Shown here one piece after another: positions 1 through 9,341 of a stretch of 64,000 bases of DNA. Under the pieces are notes generated by a model. It was not told the DNA's origin. It ran no database searches and worked only from the letters and a program-made list of their open reading frames with translations. This DNA comes from Pseudomonas oryzihabitans (lineage in GTDB: Bacteria; Pseudomonadota; Gammaproteobacteria; Pseudomonadales; Pseudomonadaceae): positions 3,308,501-3,372,500 of the forward strand of contig NZ_CP013987.1 in the NCBI RefSeq assembly GCF_001518815.1. The letters run 5' to 3'. Made by a program: the position numbers and the translations under genes. How positions within the stretch are numbered: position 1 is the first letter of the stretch; each line of letters starts with the position of its first letter.

Positions 1-1564
1 TGCGGCAACGCCTTTCATGAGCGCCGAAGACATCCCCTAGCAAACTCAGGAACTCATCGTCATCCTGAAACTCCAGCCCTATATCCCGCCAGGCATTACC
101 AGGCGCCGAAGGATTGTATTCCCAGTGTTCTACCCGCTTTTCACTGGAGTACAACAAAATCGGTCGATCCAGCGCCATGAACTCAAACAGCAGCGAAGAG
201 CGATCGGCAACCAATATATCCGCTTCGGCAAAGCTATCAGCAATACTGGCTTCAGGATCGTCGATCAATTCGACCAGCGAATCGGACGCTGCCTGCATCC
301 GCCATACGGCCATTAAATTGCGGAAGCGTTCCTTCTCGACGACAAAGGCGTGCTCGTATTGAACGATCGCAGGATGAGGCTTGATAATAATTCTTGCAGT
401 CGGAAAGACTTGGCGTATGAGTGGCACAAGTCTTTCACCGAAATAGACTGCAGCACTGAGTTCCGGATTATACGTAGGGGCGAATAGAATAGTCGGACAG
501 TCGCGGACTGGTACTCTTTTCGGCAACCGGAAGACCTGATCTACCCAGGCATTGCCGGTTAGCAAAAATCCTTGGCGTGGGCGGACTCCAGATAGCAGCG
601 TATCCTCTATGTCCCAAGCGCTGCCGCACATGTAATCAGCTAGATTGTATTGCGGTTCGGCGTAGCCATACCGCGTGACAGAACCATGCCGCATGGCGAC
701 AAGCGTTGCTCCATGGGCATCGCAGTAGTCGCGCCAAAATTCCACAGACCAACCATCGGCCACCGCGATGACGTCGGGCCGCCAAGCCATCACCTCAGCG
801 ATATCCAGGCTCAGCAGGCTCTTCTCAAAACATGCTGACAGTGGTCTTAGCGAGCGAAAGTGGAACGGCATGCTGCCATAACAGGCCACCCTCAGGCTGG
901 AATGAGGCTTTTCGACGGGCTTGGGCAGCAGTTGCCTGAACACATAAAGAATGCTCGTCTGCTGATAATTGTCCATTGTCAGCAGGGGGTGACGAGATGA
1001 AAGCTCGAACCCTAAAGAGCGAACCAGCGCCAGGTAGGAAGACTCGGTCCGGTACACAGCCTCGTAGCTATCGGTAACCAGCGTGACTGAGGAGTCAGCG
1101 CCTACCAGCACCGAATCCTTGAGTATCAGGATGCCATCGTCGCTCAGTACTTCAGCAGCCCGTAGCAATACTCGAGCTGCACTCAGATCATCGGTGATGG
1201 TCGTGAGTACCCCCATCAGGCTGACCGCCTCGAATCTTTCCGACCTCCCGAACTCGAAGATGTCTACCGCTTCAAACTGAACGTTCGCCGCTCCGATCTT
1301 GGCTGCCTGATCGCGGGCCTGCCGAATGAGTTCCGACCCAAGGTCAATACCCTTTACCTTTGCTACCTTCTGCGCATAGAGCAAGGAAAACTGGCCATCT
1401 GCACAGCCTATGTCGAGTAGCCGGTCGCTTGGTTCAAGCAACGGTAAAACGGCGCTCGAAATAACTTCTCTTTGCCGCTCGTAGAGCAGCTCCGGCCCTA
1501 TCTGACCCCTTTGGGTCGCTGACCGAAATTGCCGCGCCTTAATCCCCTGGGACGCTTTTTTCAT
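1..1564 (-). CDS. Methyltransferase / CDP-glycerol glycerophosphotransferase-like fusion (partial)
   Basis: The reading frame is open from the ATG at 1564 to the window edge, with 521 codons visible and the C terminus missing. Residues about 49-57 read LLDIGCADG, the SAM-binding motif I of class I methyltransferases, so the first ~200 residues look like a methyltransferase. From about residue 350 the protein resembles the CDP-glycerol:poly(glycerophosphate) glycerophosphotransferase (TagB/TagF) family: FAPTYNP, then KPHP near residue 393, then ADRSSLLFEFMALDRPI near 445-465. In that family the conserved histidine and the serine-rich region take part in nucleotide-diphosphate and glycerol-phosphate chemistry. 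It starts one base after the stop of the upstream NTP-transferase gene, so it is the last visible gene of that operon. The exact donor (CDP-glycerol or another CDP-alcohol) is inference. The sequence is AT-richer than the flagellar genes beside it. Confidence 0.8.
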   Translation of the reverse strand, partial: MKKASQGIKARQFRSATQRGQIGPELLYERQREVISSAVLPLLEPSDRLLDIGCADGQFSLLYAQKVAKVKGIDLGSELIRQARDQAAKIGAANVQFEAVDIFEFGRSERFEAVSLMGVLTTITDDLSAARVLLRAAEVLSDDGILILKDSVLVGADSSVTLVTDSYEAVYRTESSYLALVRSLGFELSSRHPLLTMDNYQQTSILYVFRQLLPKPVEKPHSSLRVACYGSMPFHFRSLRPLSACFEKSLLSLDIAEVMAWRPDVIAVADGWSVEFWRDYCDAHGATLVAMRHGSVTRYGYAEPQYNLADYMCGSAWDIEDTLLSGVRPRQGFLLTGNAWVDQVFRLPKRVPVRDCPTILFAPTYNPELSAAVYFGERLVPLIRQVFPTARIIIKPHPAIVQYEHAFVVEKERFRNLMAVWRMQAASDSLVELIDDPEASIADSFAEADILVADRSSLLFEFMALDRPILLYSSEKRVEHWEYNPSAPGNAWRDIGLEFQDDDEFLSLLGDVFGAHERRCR

Positions 1565-1565
1565 A

Positions 1566-2219
1566 CTATTTCCATCCACCGGTCATGACCCTTCTAGCCA
1601 TGTCTAGATCTGCGACGGTATCTATGTCGAAAGCGTCCAATTCATAGGCAGGTAGCGGCAGATAAGGCTCAAGCGCCTGATACACGTAAATCGGCTGATC
1701 AACGACAGTGCTGGGCTCGAGTATCGCTATGCCCGTCCACTCCCATTCGTGATACGGTTCTCGCGTGAAAGCCTGAACAAGCGTATTTTCCTGATTCAGG
1801 ACTACTCTGACACCATCGCTGGTTGTATAACTAGAAACGCCCACCAGTTGATTATATTGTTCGGCAGCCTTTATAAAATCCCTAAAGCTATCCGGTCTCA
1901 CCACAGTATCGGCATCCACTACCAAGAATCTTTCGTGCAGATGCCGAGCAACTCTGAATATGCTTTGCAGCGTATTGGTTCGCGCAAAGTCGGGATTACG
2001 AACGATAATTATATTTGGCCGGAGCGCCAAGGCATGAGCAATAACGTCTTCTTCCTGAAAGCCTACGACAAGCCATACGAAAGGAACATCGACCAAGCGC
2101 TCGAGATGATAGTCGAGCAGGGTGCGCCCTGCCACCTCTACCAAACACTTCGGCCTATTCAAACCTAAGCGAGACCCTATACCAGCAGCACTGATCACAA
2201 CATGTTCAATAGGCGGCAT
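1566..2219 (-). CDS. NTP transferase (nucleotidyltransferase) family protein
   Basis: 217 residues. The N terminus reads VVISAAGIGSRLGLNRPKCL, a variant of the GxGxRLxxxxPKxL signature that binds NTP in sugar-1-phosphate and phosphocholine nucleotidyltransferases (LicC/GCD1-like). VVDADTVV near residue 100 fits the metal-binding acidic position. At 217 aa it is a short single-domain enzyme without the left-handed helix of hexose-1-P transferases, which favours a small phospho-alcohol or similar substrate (inference). The start overlaps the end of the HAD gene by 25 bases, and the stop lies one base before the fusion gene, so translation is probably coupled. No clear Shine-Dalgarno sequence is visible, consistent with coupling. 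A role in making a CDP- or UDP-activated group for flagellin glycan is inferred from position. Confidence 0.8.
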   Translation of the reverse strand: MPPIEHVVISAAGIGSRLGLNRPKCLVEVAGRTLLDYHLERLVDVPFVWLVVGFQEEDVIAHALALRPNIIIVRNPDFARTNTLQSIFRVARHLHERFLVVDADTVVRPDSFRDFIKAAEQYNQLVGVSSYTTSDGVRVVLNQENTLVQAFTREPYHEWEWTGIAILEPSTVVDQPIYVYQALEPYLPLPAYELDAFDIDTVADLDMARRVMTGGWK

Positions 2220-2800
2220 AGGGCAGTCCGGTCATAAATTACAAAATCACTTAGCTTTACCAGAAGTGCGGTCGGCGGATGAGTTCCACCATAGGCGATT
2301 CGCCAATCCGCCGCCTCGAACATGGGCACATCGTTCATGCCATCGCCTACTGCAATGATGCGGTCGTACTGCCTACGCAGCTCTGCCACTACATCACCCT
2401 TATGCAGAATATGATCTATCCCGACCAGCTTTCCATTGTCATCGAGCTTAGCTCTCGAGGCAAAATTGCGGATACCCAGTCGATCAAGAACCGGTTTGAC
2501 CCAGATATCCAAATTTCCCGTTATCACGTAACAATCTTCAGGACGACTCGCGATAAATGAAAGTATTTCAGCGTCGAAGTCAACACTATGCTCCAGCGTC
2601 TGGTGTATCCATTCGATATTAGCGTCCTTCAGCAAGCGGACCCGCAACTTGAACGATTTGTCAAAAGGCAACACGCCGTCGATTGTGGCCTGCGTTAGCA
2701 GCGAGATCTCATCCTCGAGCCCCACGGTTGCAGCGATGAGAGGGAGAAGCTCCTGGCGGGTCAAGGTGCCGTCGAGATCGAAGCAGTAAGCTGTCCTCAC
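2195..2800 (-). CDS. HAD-superfamily phosphatase (SerB-like)
   Basis: 201 residues. HAD motif I is FDLDGTLT at residues 8-15, with both catalytic aspartates present. VITGNLD near residue 93 acts as motif II, and GDGMNDVPMFEAAD near residues 152-165 is motif III/IV. This arrangement is typical of the phosphoserine phosphatase-like branch of the HAD family, which usually hydrolyses small phospho-alcohols. The gene overlaps the upstream methyltransferase by four bases (ATGA) and the downstream NTP transferase by 25 bases, so it belongs to the same operon. The substrate cannot be read from the sequence. A phosphorylated precursor of the group activated by the next enzyme is plausible. Confidence 0.8.
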   Translation of the reverse strand: MRTAYCFDLDGTLTRQELLPLIAATVGLEDEISLLTQATIDGVLPFDKSFKLRVRLLKDANIEWIHQTLEHSVDFDAEILSFIASRPEDCYVITGNLDIWVKPVLDRLGIRNFASRAKLDDNGKLVGIDHILHKGDVVAELRRQYDRIIAVGDGMNDVPMFEAADWRIAYGGTHPPTALLVKLSDFVIYDRTALCRLLNML

Positions 2801-3567
2801 TGCTGTACATCCTTCATGGAAAGAATCAGGTAGTACTGACGGGTTTCGACTCGTTTCTCCAGACTATCCTCAAACAGGAACCCTTCCTGGTCGACTGCCA
2901 GAGTGCCCGCTGGAAAAGCCTGAGACAACAGCACCTTGAGCTCGTCCAACGTTCGATAAATGGCGGAATAGCGGTCTTGCAGCTCTGAAGAAAAAAAGGC
3001 ATCCAAGGTCAGACGCTTTTCCAGAGCGATTGGCTCGCGAAGATAGAAGCGAGTAGCAGATGAGCAGAGCGACCCGAGATCGGTCAACATTTTTAGACAA
3101 TCGGCGTCGTTCAAATAGATCAGCAGACCCGACACGATAAGCAGATCATAAGGCGGTGTTAGTTCAAGCCGAGTGCTGTCGATGGCGGTCGCCGACATGG
3201 TCTGGAACTTGAGTCGTCGGTATCCGCGTTCCAGGGCTCCCTCATGCGCCTTGGCAATGAGAGAAGACGAGAAGTCGATACCGAGATAGTCGATCTCCGG
3301 ATGGCGGTCTGCCAGGTACCATCCCCACCGGCCTATACCACAACCAATATCCAGCACCGACCTGGGTGCGGGGCTGCAGAGCGCCATACCGATGGCAGCT
3401 TTTTCAGCTTCGTCACGGTAAGCAACCAGTCCGGGATCATTGTCTTGATACATGGTTGCGCTTAGAGCGTTCTGATAATGCTGACGCCCGCGCCGCTCAA
3501 AAAAGGCCTGAGTGGCAGCATAGTCAATTTCAACGATTTCGCCCTGCACCCGCTGCCCATCTCTCAA
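2797..3567 (-). CDS. Class I SAM-dependent methyltransferase
   Basis: 256 residues. VLDIGCGIGRWGWYLAD near residue 90 is SAM motif I, followed by YLGIDFS (motif II acidic position) and YDLLIVSGLLIYL (motif IV region). The start is a TTG at 3567, with GAGG eight bases upstream. An in-frame GTG at 3549 is an alternative. It is the first gene after flgL (74-base gap) and overlaps the HAD gene by four bases. The substrate is unknown. It could methylate a sugar, an amino-alcohol or an amino group of the flagellin glycan. Its place directly downstream of flgL, where Pseudomonas flagellin-glycosylation loci usually sit, is the basis for that idea. Confidence 0.75.
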   Translation of the reverse strand: MRDGQRVQGEIVEIDYAATQAFFERRGRQHYQNALSATMYQDNDPGLVAYRDEAEKAAIGMALCSPAPRSVLDIGCGIGRWGWYLADRHPEIDYLGIDFSSSLIAKAHEGALERGYRRLKFQTMSATAIDSTRLELTPPYDLLIVSGLLIYLNDADCLKMLTDLGSLCSSATRFYLREPIALEKRLTLDAFFSSELQDRYSAIYRTLDELKVLLSQAFPAGTLAVDQEGFLFEDSLEKRVETRQYYLILSMKDVQQ

Positions 3568-3641
3568 CGTCTTGGCCTCACCTAATCAGTCTGCAATCCC
3601 AGAAATTAGCCTAGCGCTCCAAAGCATGCGAGGGCCTTTGC

Positions 3642-4940
3642 TCACAGGTAATTGAACAAACTCAACTGCGATACCTTCACAAAGCTCTGCTGCGTCGCCT
3701 GCAGAACCGTATTCTGCAAGGCATAGCGGGACAAAGCCTCAGCATAGTCCAGATCCTGAAGATCCGACTGCACCGACTTATTGACCAGGCTGACGTCGGC
3801 GATGAAGTCGCTGGTGGAGTCGATGACGTTGAGGCGTGCGCCAACTTTGCCGCGGATGCCATCGACCTGGGTATAGGCCGTATCGAGGTTGCTCAGGGCT
3901 ACTGCAGCGCTGTCGCGCATCTTGTACACGCCCTCGGTGCTGCCATCGCCGCTCTCCAGGGCCTTGCGCAAGTCGGACACCACATTGAGCAGGCTGCGCT
4001 TCTCGTTGTCGGTGTCGCGGGTGATCTTGAACTCGTCACCGGCTGCGGGCACACCATCAATCTGCACCTTGACGCCTCCAAAGCGGATGACGTCGCTGGT
4101 AGAGGGATTGCCATCCACGCTGTCCGCCTTGAGCTGGCCAGCTGGCGGATTGGTCGGATCGTAGGCCGCCCATTCGGCCGCCGTAGGTGCCTTGGACAGG
4201 TCATAGATGACGTACTTCTTGTCATCGAGGAAATGGATACCGATACCGTCGGCAGCGACCGGCGGCGTGCTGGCGGGAAAAGTGTCGTCGTAGGCCTTCT
4301 TGTCTTCTACAAGGCCCAGCGAGATCCGCCCGGTACCCGTGTTGCCAGCTGTTGGCGCAGTCTTGACGCGATTGGCGTTGAAGTTGTTCTCGAAGGCGTC
4401 CTTGCCGCTGTCGCTGATGGGCACGAAGGTGGAGCTGGCGATCTGCACGCTGCGCTGGCCTTCGTCGCCGTTGTAGCTGTAGGTGCCGTCGGCATTGCGC
4501 ACATAAGGCTGGGTGTCGCCCATGGAGCCGGAGAACAGGTATTTGCCGCTGGCGTCCTTGCTGTTCATTAGGTTCATCAGCTCGTCTTCGCGCTGACCGA
4601 CCTCCTTGGCCAGGGACGCACGGTCGGTCGGATCCAAAGCGCCGTTGCCCGCCTGGACGGCGATCTCGCGGATGCGCGTCAGCACCGTTTCCACCGAGGT
4701 GAGCATGGCTTCCCCGGTGTTGAGGCTGTTCTTGGCGGCGGTCATGCCGGTGTTGTACTGACCGTTGAGCGCCTCTTCCTGGCTCAGTTGCAACAGCTTG
4801 ATCGACGCTACCGGATCGTCCGCCGGAGTGAGGATCTTCTTGCCGGTGCTGATCTGCTCCTGGGAGCGACTGACATCGCCATAGTTGTTCTGCAGGCCGC
4901 TGATGCCGTTGTTGAACGCCTGGACGGTAGAGATGCGCAT
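3642..4940 (-). CDS. flgL: Flagellar hook-associated protein 3 FlgL (HAP3)
   Basis: 432 residues. FlgL joins the hook to the filament, outside the cell. The N terminus (MRISTVQAFNNGISGLQ, then QISTGKKILTPADDP) and the C-terminal helix (RYALQNTVLQATQQSFVKVSQLSLFNYL in outline) are the flagellin-like coiled coils typical of the family. The middle is the variable surface-exposed domain. AAGGA precedes the ATG at 4940 at a suitable distance, and the gene follows flgK by 11 bases. It is the last flagellar gene of the flgF-flgL transcription unit. No convincing terminator was seen between it and the methyltransferase downstream, so readthrough into the glycan block is possible. Confidence 0.97.
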   Translation of the reverse strand: MRISTVQAFNNGISGLQNNYGDVSRSQEQISTGKKILTPADDPVASIKLLQLSQEEALNGQYNTGMTAAKNSLNTGEAMLTSVETVLTRIREIAVQAGNGALDPTDRASLAKEVGQREDELMNLMNSKDASGKYLFSGSMGDTQPYVRNADGTYSYNGDEGQRSVQIASSTFVPISDSGKDAFENNFNANRVKTAPTAGNTGTGRISLGLVEDKKAYDDTFPASTPPVAADGIGIHFLDDKKYVIYDLSKAPTAAEWAAYDPTNPPAGQLKADSVDGNPSTSDVIRFGGVKVQIDGVPAAGDEFKITRDTDNEKRSLLNVVSDLRKALESGDGSTEGVYKMRDSAAVALSNLDTAYTQVDGIRGKVGARLNVIDSTSDFIADVSLVNKSVQSDLQDLDYAEALSRYALQNTVLQATQQSFVKVSQLSLFNYL

Positions 4941-4951
4941 GGGCGGGTTCC

Positions 4952-6991
4952 TTATCTGAAGGCGCCGATCAGGGTGTCGAACAGCGACTGGGCGATCTTG
5001 ATGACCTGCGCCGAGGCGCCGTAGTACTGCTGGAACTGGACGAGCTTGGCCGCCTCTTCATCCAGGTTCACCGCGGACAGGGAATCGCGATTGTCTTCCG
5101 ACTGCTTGAGCACGGTCTCGCTGGCGGCCGAATCCACCCGCACCTGGGCAGTCAGGGTACCGACCCGCTCCACCAGGCCGCCGTAGGCATTGTTGTAGGT
5201 GGTACCGGTGGTGCCATAGCCGCCCATGGTGGTCTTGGTCTGCAAGGCCACCAGGTTCAGGGCATTGCGGTTGTCCGAGACAGCGCCACTGTTGGCGCCC
5301 AGGGTGAAGCTGTCACCATCCTGCGGGACGCCGCTGACGTTGAAGTCGTAGCTGTAGCTGTTGTTCGTGTTCGGGTCGGTGTATTGCAGCCGTAGCGTAT
5401 TGGTCTGGCCCGAGGTCAGGCCGGTAGTGGACGGCGAGACGTAACTCAGGCTCGCACCGGTAGGCAGGGTCCCGGTCAGGTTGCCGGCGGCAGCACTGAA
5501 ATTCAGCTTGATGCCGCCATTACCAAACAGCCGTCCCAGGTCAGCGGTACTGACCGGCGAAGGCGCATTCTTGAGATCGGGCTGGGTAATGGCCCCCGTA
5601 CCGCGGTTGTTGGTGGTGCTGGCGGCCTTGGCGGTTCCGGCGAAGCCCAGCTGGCTGGATTGGCTCAGATCCACGCTCATCTGCGCCGCGCCGCGGCGAG
5701 TGGGTTGGAGGCTGAAGACGTCGCCCGCCTGGGCCTTGTTCAACTCGGACGCGGTGAACTGCACCTTGAAGCCCTGATCGGTGCCCTTGGCATCGGCGAA
5801 GGTCAGGGTGACCGGATCGGTCCCGCTCCGGGTTACGGAAATGCTGGTGCTGTCGCTGATGCGCAGCGCCTTGAAATTGGTGCCGTCGAAATCCAGCCGG
5901 TAGTCGCTTGGATTGAGCTTGGCGGTATCGGTGATGTTGAGTGTTGCGGTAGCCGAGCCGAAGTTGGTCGACCGCCCCATGACCCGCAGGCCGGTGCTCT
6001 GTCCACCGTTGACGTCGCTGAACAGCGCCGAACCGGCATTGCCGGCCAGGTCCAGACCCTGCCCCAGCTGCTTGTTCAGGGTATCGGTCAGAGTCAGCGC
6101 CAATTGACCCAGGCTGTTGAAGGCATGGTCCAGCGCCGTGTCCCGGTAGGACAGCAGGCCCCCCATCTCACCGCCCCTGACCTGCGAAGTGATGATCTGC
6201 GAGGTACTGCCCGCCGTCAGGGTGACCTGATAGCGCGACGGATCGTCGTTGCCCGGCTGTGCGGCCAGGGTCGAGACGTTGCTGCCGACCACCAGTGGCT
6301 GACCGGTCCCCACGAAGAGATTCAGCGAGCCATCGTCCTGACTGATCACCTGCAGACCGACCATGCCGGACAGCTGCTTGATGGCCTGGTCGCGAGAATC
6401 GATCAGATCGTTGGGCGCCGCGCCCGCCGCCTTGGAGCGGGCAATGGCATCGTTCAGGCTGCCGACGCTCTTTGCCAGGGAATTGATCTGGCCGGTGAGT
6501 GCCGACAGCTGATCGTTGATCTGGCTATTCTGCTTGTCGATCTGGTCGTACAGGGTATTGAAGGATTTGCTCAGGCCCTGCGCCTGGGCGAGCACGGCCT
6601 CCCGCGCCGGGACCGAGGACGGATCCTGGGAGGCGGTCTGCAGGGTGGCGAAGAACTTCTGCATGGCCGGCGTGATACCGGTCGTGTTGTCGGACAGCAG
6701 GCCGTCGAGCTGGGAGATCTGGCTCTTGAAAGCCTGCAGCTCACTGTTCTGGCTGTTGGCCGTGCGCACCTGACTGGTGAGGAAATCGCTGGCGAGACGA
6801 CGTACGTCCACCGTCTGGGAGCCGGAGCCCACATAACCCGAGCCGTTGAACTGGGCGATATTGGTCTGCTGAATGGCCTCCTGCCGCGAATAGCCAGGCG
6901 TGTTGACGTTGGCGATGTTGTGGCCGGTAGTGGTCAGAGCATTCTGCGTGGATCTCAGGCCCGACAGACCAATGGAAAGTAGATCAGCCAT
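4952..6991 (-). CDS. flgK: Flagellar hook-associated protein 1 FlgK (HAP1)
   Basis: 679 residues, normal for Pseudomonas FlgK. The N terminus (MADLLSIGLSGLRSTQNALTTTGHNIANVNTPGYSRQ in outline) carries the rod/hook-family ANVNTPGYSRQ motif. The C terminus (VNLDEEAAKLVQFQQYYGASAQVIKIAQSLFDTL in outline) is the matching amphipathic helix that packs in the D0 domain. The long middle region forms the outer domains at the hook-filament junction. The ATG at 6991 has GAGG upstream. It lies nine bases from flgJ and 11 from flgL in the same operon. Confidence 0.97.
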   Translation of the reverse strand: MADLLSIGLSGLRSTQNALTTTGHNIANVNTPGYSRQEAIQQTNIAQFNGSGYVGSGSQTVDVRRLASDFLTSQVRTANSQNSELQAFKSQISQLDGLLSDNTTGITPAMQKFFATLQTASQDPSSVPAREAVLAQAQGLSKSFNTLYDQIDKQNSQINDQLSALTGQINSLAKSVGSLNDAIARSKAAGAAPNDLIDSRDQAIKQLSGMVGLQVISQDDGSLNLFVGTGQPLVVGSNVSTLAAQPGNDDPSRYQVTLTAGSTSQIITSQVRGGEMGGLLSYRDTALDHAFNSLGQLALTLTDTLNKQLGQGLDLAGNAGSALFSDVNGGQSTGLRVMGRSTNFGSATATLNITDTAKLNPSDYRLDFDGTNFKALRISDSTSISVTRSGTDPVTLTFADAKGTDQGFKVQFTASELNKAQAGDVFSLQPTRRGAAQMSVDLSQSSQLGFAGTAKAASTTNNRGTGAITQPDLKNAPSPVSTADLGRLFGNGGIKLNFSAAAGNLTGTLPTGASLSYVSPSTTGLTSGQTNTLRLQYTDPNTNNSYSYDFNVSGVPQDGDSFTLGANSGAVSDNRNALNLVALQTKTTMGGYGTTGTTYNNAYGGLVERVGTLTAQVRVDSAASETVLKQSEDNRDSLSAVNLDEEAAKLVQFQQYYGASAQVIKIAQSLFDTLIGAFR

Positions 6992-6999
6992 GGCTCACC

Positions 7000-8217
7000 T
7001 CAACCGCGGGACGGACTGGTGCCCAGGGAGGCAACCGTCTGATAGGTGTTCATGTTGCGGGCGATCTGGATCACCTTGCGTGCGTATTGCGGATCGGTGG
7101 CATAACCGGCCTGCTGCAACCCCTGCATGAAGCGCTCGGAATTGCCGTTGGTGGACAGCGCCTTGTCGTAGCGATCATTGCTCTGCAGGAAGTTCACGTA
7201 GTCGTGGAAGCTGTCGGCGAACGAATCGTAGGTGCGAAACTTCGCGGTCTCGGTCACCGCCTTGCCGTTGACGAACTCCTGGGTCACCGCGGGGGCGCTG
7301 CCGCCATCCCAGCCGTGGGACTTGATGCCGAACAGGTTGTTGCTGTTGCTGCCATCGGCCTGCTTGACCATGTGCTTGCCCCAGCCGGTTTCCAGCGCCG
7401 CCTGGGCGACCAGGTACTTGGGATCCACGCCCAGGCGCTTTGCCGCGGCCTCGGCCATGGGCATCATGGTGTCGACGAATTCCTGGCGGGTACGGAAACG
7501 GGTCTTGCCGGTAGCGGCGGTGCTGTCCACGCTGGCGACGGCCTCAGTTGCGGCCGCCGGCTTACTGCCGGGTTGCGTGGCCTGCTGGCGCCAGGCGCTC
7601 TGGGCGGCCGCGACTTCCTGGAAGCTCTGCTTGAGGGCAGCGCCCTGCTCAGCCGCGCCGGAAATGTTGGCGGCGGTACGCTCGGCCAGTCGCCCGGGCA
7701 AGGCAAGCCGGCGCGAATTGAGCGCGCTGGAATCGTCACGCCCGGACGCTACCGCATTGGTCGGCTTGAGGCCGTGGCTCGCCACGTCGTTGAGCTTGGC
7801 GTTGCGGCCAGCGGCCAGCTGGCCGTCGGTGGGCGCAGCCTGGCCAACCTGAGCGAAGGGATTGGGGCGGGTCGACGGCTGGGCGGTCTTGCTCAGCTGA
7901 CGCTCCAGGACATTGGCCAGGCCGATACCGCCGCCATCCCGGGACAGGGAGACGGCCAACTGCTGGTCGTACATGTCCTGGTACTGCTTGGTGGTCTCGC
8001 TGGAAAAGGGGCTGTCCTTGTCCGCCAGCGCCTGGTTGGCGCTGCGCATGGACTTGAGCATCTGGTTCAGGAACAGCGACTCGAATTCGCCCGCGACTTT
8101 CTTGACGTTTTCCGCGCTGTCGCGATCCTTCCCCTTCATCTGGGCCAACCGATTCAGGTCGGTGAAGGCCCCCGAATCCTTGACGTTGCCGTAGTTGCCA
8201 CCCAGACGAGATTCCAT
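7000..8217 (-). CDS. flgJ: Peptidoglycan hydrolase / rod-cap protein FlgJ
   Basis: 405 residues in two domains. The N-terminal ~110 residues are the rod-capping part (FESLFLNQMLKSMRSANQ, then YQDMYDQQLAVSLS). A low-complexity Ala/Gln-rich linker follows. From about residue 245 to the end is a glucosaminidase-type hydrolase domain (FVDTMMPMAEAAAKRLGVDP, AALETGWGKH, FGIKSHGWDGG), whose glutamate in ALETGWG is the expected catalytic acid. FlgJ is exported to the periplasm and opens the peptidoglycan so the rod can pass. The ATG at 8217 is preceded by GGAGA. It is the fifth gene of the flgF operon. Confidence 0.96.
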   Translation of the reverse strand: MESRLGGNYGNVKDSGAFTDLNRLAQMKGKDRDSAENVKKVAGEFESLFLNQMLKSMRSANQALADKDSPFSSETTKQYQDMYDQQLAVSLSRDGGGIGLANVLERQLSKTAQPSTRPNPFAQVGQAAPTDGQLAAGRNAKLNDVASHGLKPTNAVASGRDDSSALNSRRLALPGRLAERTAANISGAAEQGAALKQSFQEVAAAQSAWRQQATQPGSKPAAATEAVASVDSTAATGKTRFRTRQEFVDTMMPMAEAAAKRLGVDPKYLVAQAALETGWGKHMVKQADGSNSNNLFGIKSHGWDGGSAPAVTQEFVNGKAVTETAKFRTYDSFADSFHDYVNFLQSNDRYDKALSTNGNSERFMQGLQQAGYATDPQYARKVIQIARNMNTYQTVASLGTSPSRG

Positions 8218-8229
8218 CGCCCGCTCTCC

Positions 8230-9330
8230 TTAAATTACGATCAGATCGGCCTGCAAGGCGCCGGCCTGTTTCAACGCTTCGAGAATGGCCACCAGGTCGC
8301 TGGGCGCCGCGCCCACCTGATTCACCGCTCTCACGATTTCGTCCAACGTGGTGCCCGGACCGAACTTGAACATCGGCTTGGCCTCTTGCTTGGCCTTGAC
8401 GGTCGACTGGGGCGTCACCACCGTCTGCCCACCCGACAAGGGATTGGGCTGGCTTACCTGCGGGTCCTCGCTGATGGTCACGGTCAAGCTGCCCTGGGTC
8501 ACCGCCGCTGGCGAGACCTTGACGTTCTGGCCGATGACGATGGTCCCGGTGCGGGAATTGACGATGACCTTGGCCACCGCCTGCCCCGGATCCACCTCCA
8601 TGTTCTCCAGGATCGAGATGTAGTCGACGCGCTGGCTGGGATCCACCGGCGCCGTGACGCGAATCGATCCGGCATCGACAGCTGATGCAACACCCGCGCC
8701 AAGTGTCTCGTTGATCTTGTCGACGATGCGTTTGGCGGTGGTGAAGTCGCTGCGATTCAGGTCCAGCGTGATGCTGTTGCCCTGGTCGAAGCCACTCGGC
8801 ACTGGTCGCTCGACAGTGGCCCCATTGGGAATGCGCCCGGACGACGGAACGTTGACGGTGATCTTCGAACCGTCGCGGCCTTCGGCGTCAAAACCCCCGA
8901 CCACCAGGTTGCCCTGGGCGATGGCGTAGATCTGGCCATCGATACCCTTGAGCGGCGAGAGCAGCAGGCTGCCGCCTCTCAGGCTCTTGGAGTTGCCGAT
9001 GGAAGACACCGTGATGTCGATGGTCTGGCCGGGCTTGGAAAAGGCCGGCAGATCGGCGTGGATGGATACCGCCGCGACGTTCTTCAGCTGCGCGGTGGTG
9101 CCCGGCGGCACCTTGATGCCGAACTGCGCCAGCATGTTGTTGAAGGTCTGCACGGTGAAGGGCGTCTGGGTGGTCTGGTCACCGGTACCGGGCAGCCCCA
9201 CTACCAGGCCGTAGCCGATCAGCTGGTTGGTCCGCACGCCCTGGATGCTGGCGATGTCCTTCAGGCGATCCGCCTGGGCCAGCGGCATGACCAGGGCCAG
9301 GGCGGCAGCGGCGATGAGGCTCTTGAACAT
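8230..9330 (-). CDS. flgI: Flagellar P-ring protein FlgI
   Basis: 366 residues with an N-terminal Sec signal peptide ([20 protein letters not shown]), which is cut before [13 protein letters not shown]. That mature start is the family signature. FlgI polymerises around the rod in the periplasm at the peptidoglycan layer. The C terminus ([32 protein letters not shown] in outline) is also typical. I place the start at 9330 because GAGGAT lies at the right distance and the signal peptide begins there. An ATG at 9339 is too close to that Shine-Dalgarno sequence. flgH lies immediately upstream. Confidence 0.96.
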   Translation of the reverse strand: MFKSLIAAAALALVMPLAQADRLKDIASIQGVRTNQLIGYGLVVGLPGTGDQTTQTPFTVQTFNNMLAQFGIKVPPGTTAQLKNVAAVSIHADLPAFSKPGQTIDITVSSIGNSKSLRGGSLLLSPLKGIDGQIYAIAQGNLVVGGFDAEGRDGSKITVNVPSSGRIPNGATVERPVPSGFDQGNSITLDLNRSDFTTAKRIVDKINETLGAGVASAVDAGSIRVTAPVDPSQRVDYISILENMEVDPGQAVAKVIVNSRTGTIVIGQNVKVSPAAVTQGSLTVTISEDPQVSQPNPLSGGQTVVTPQSTVKAKQEAKPMFKFGPGTTLDEIVRAVNQVGAAPSDLVAILEALKQAGALQADLIVI

Positions 9331-9341
9331 GGCGCTCATCC

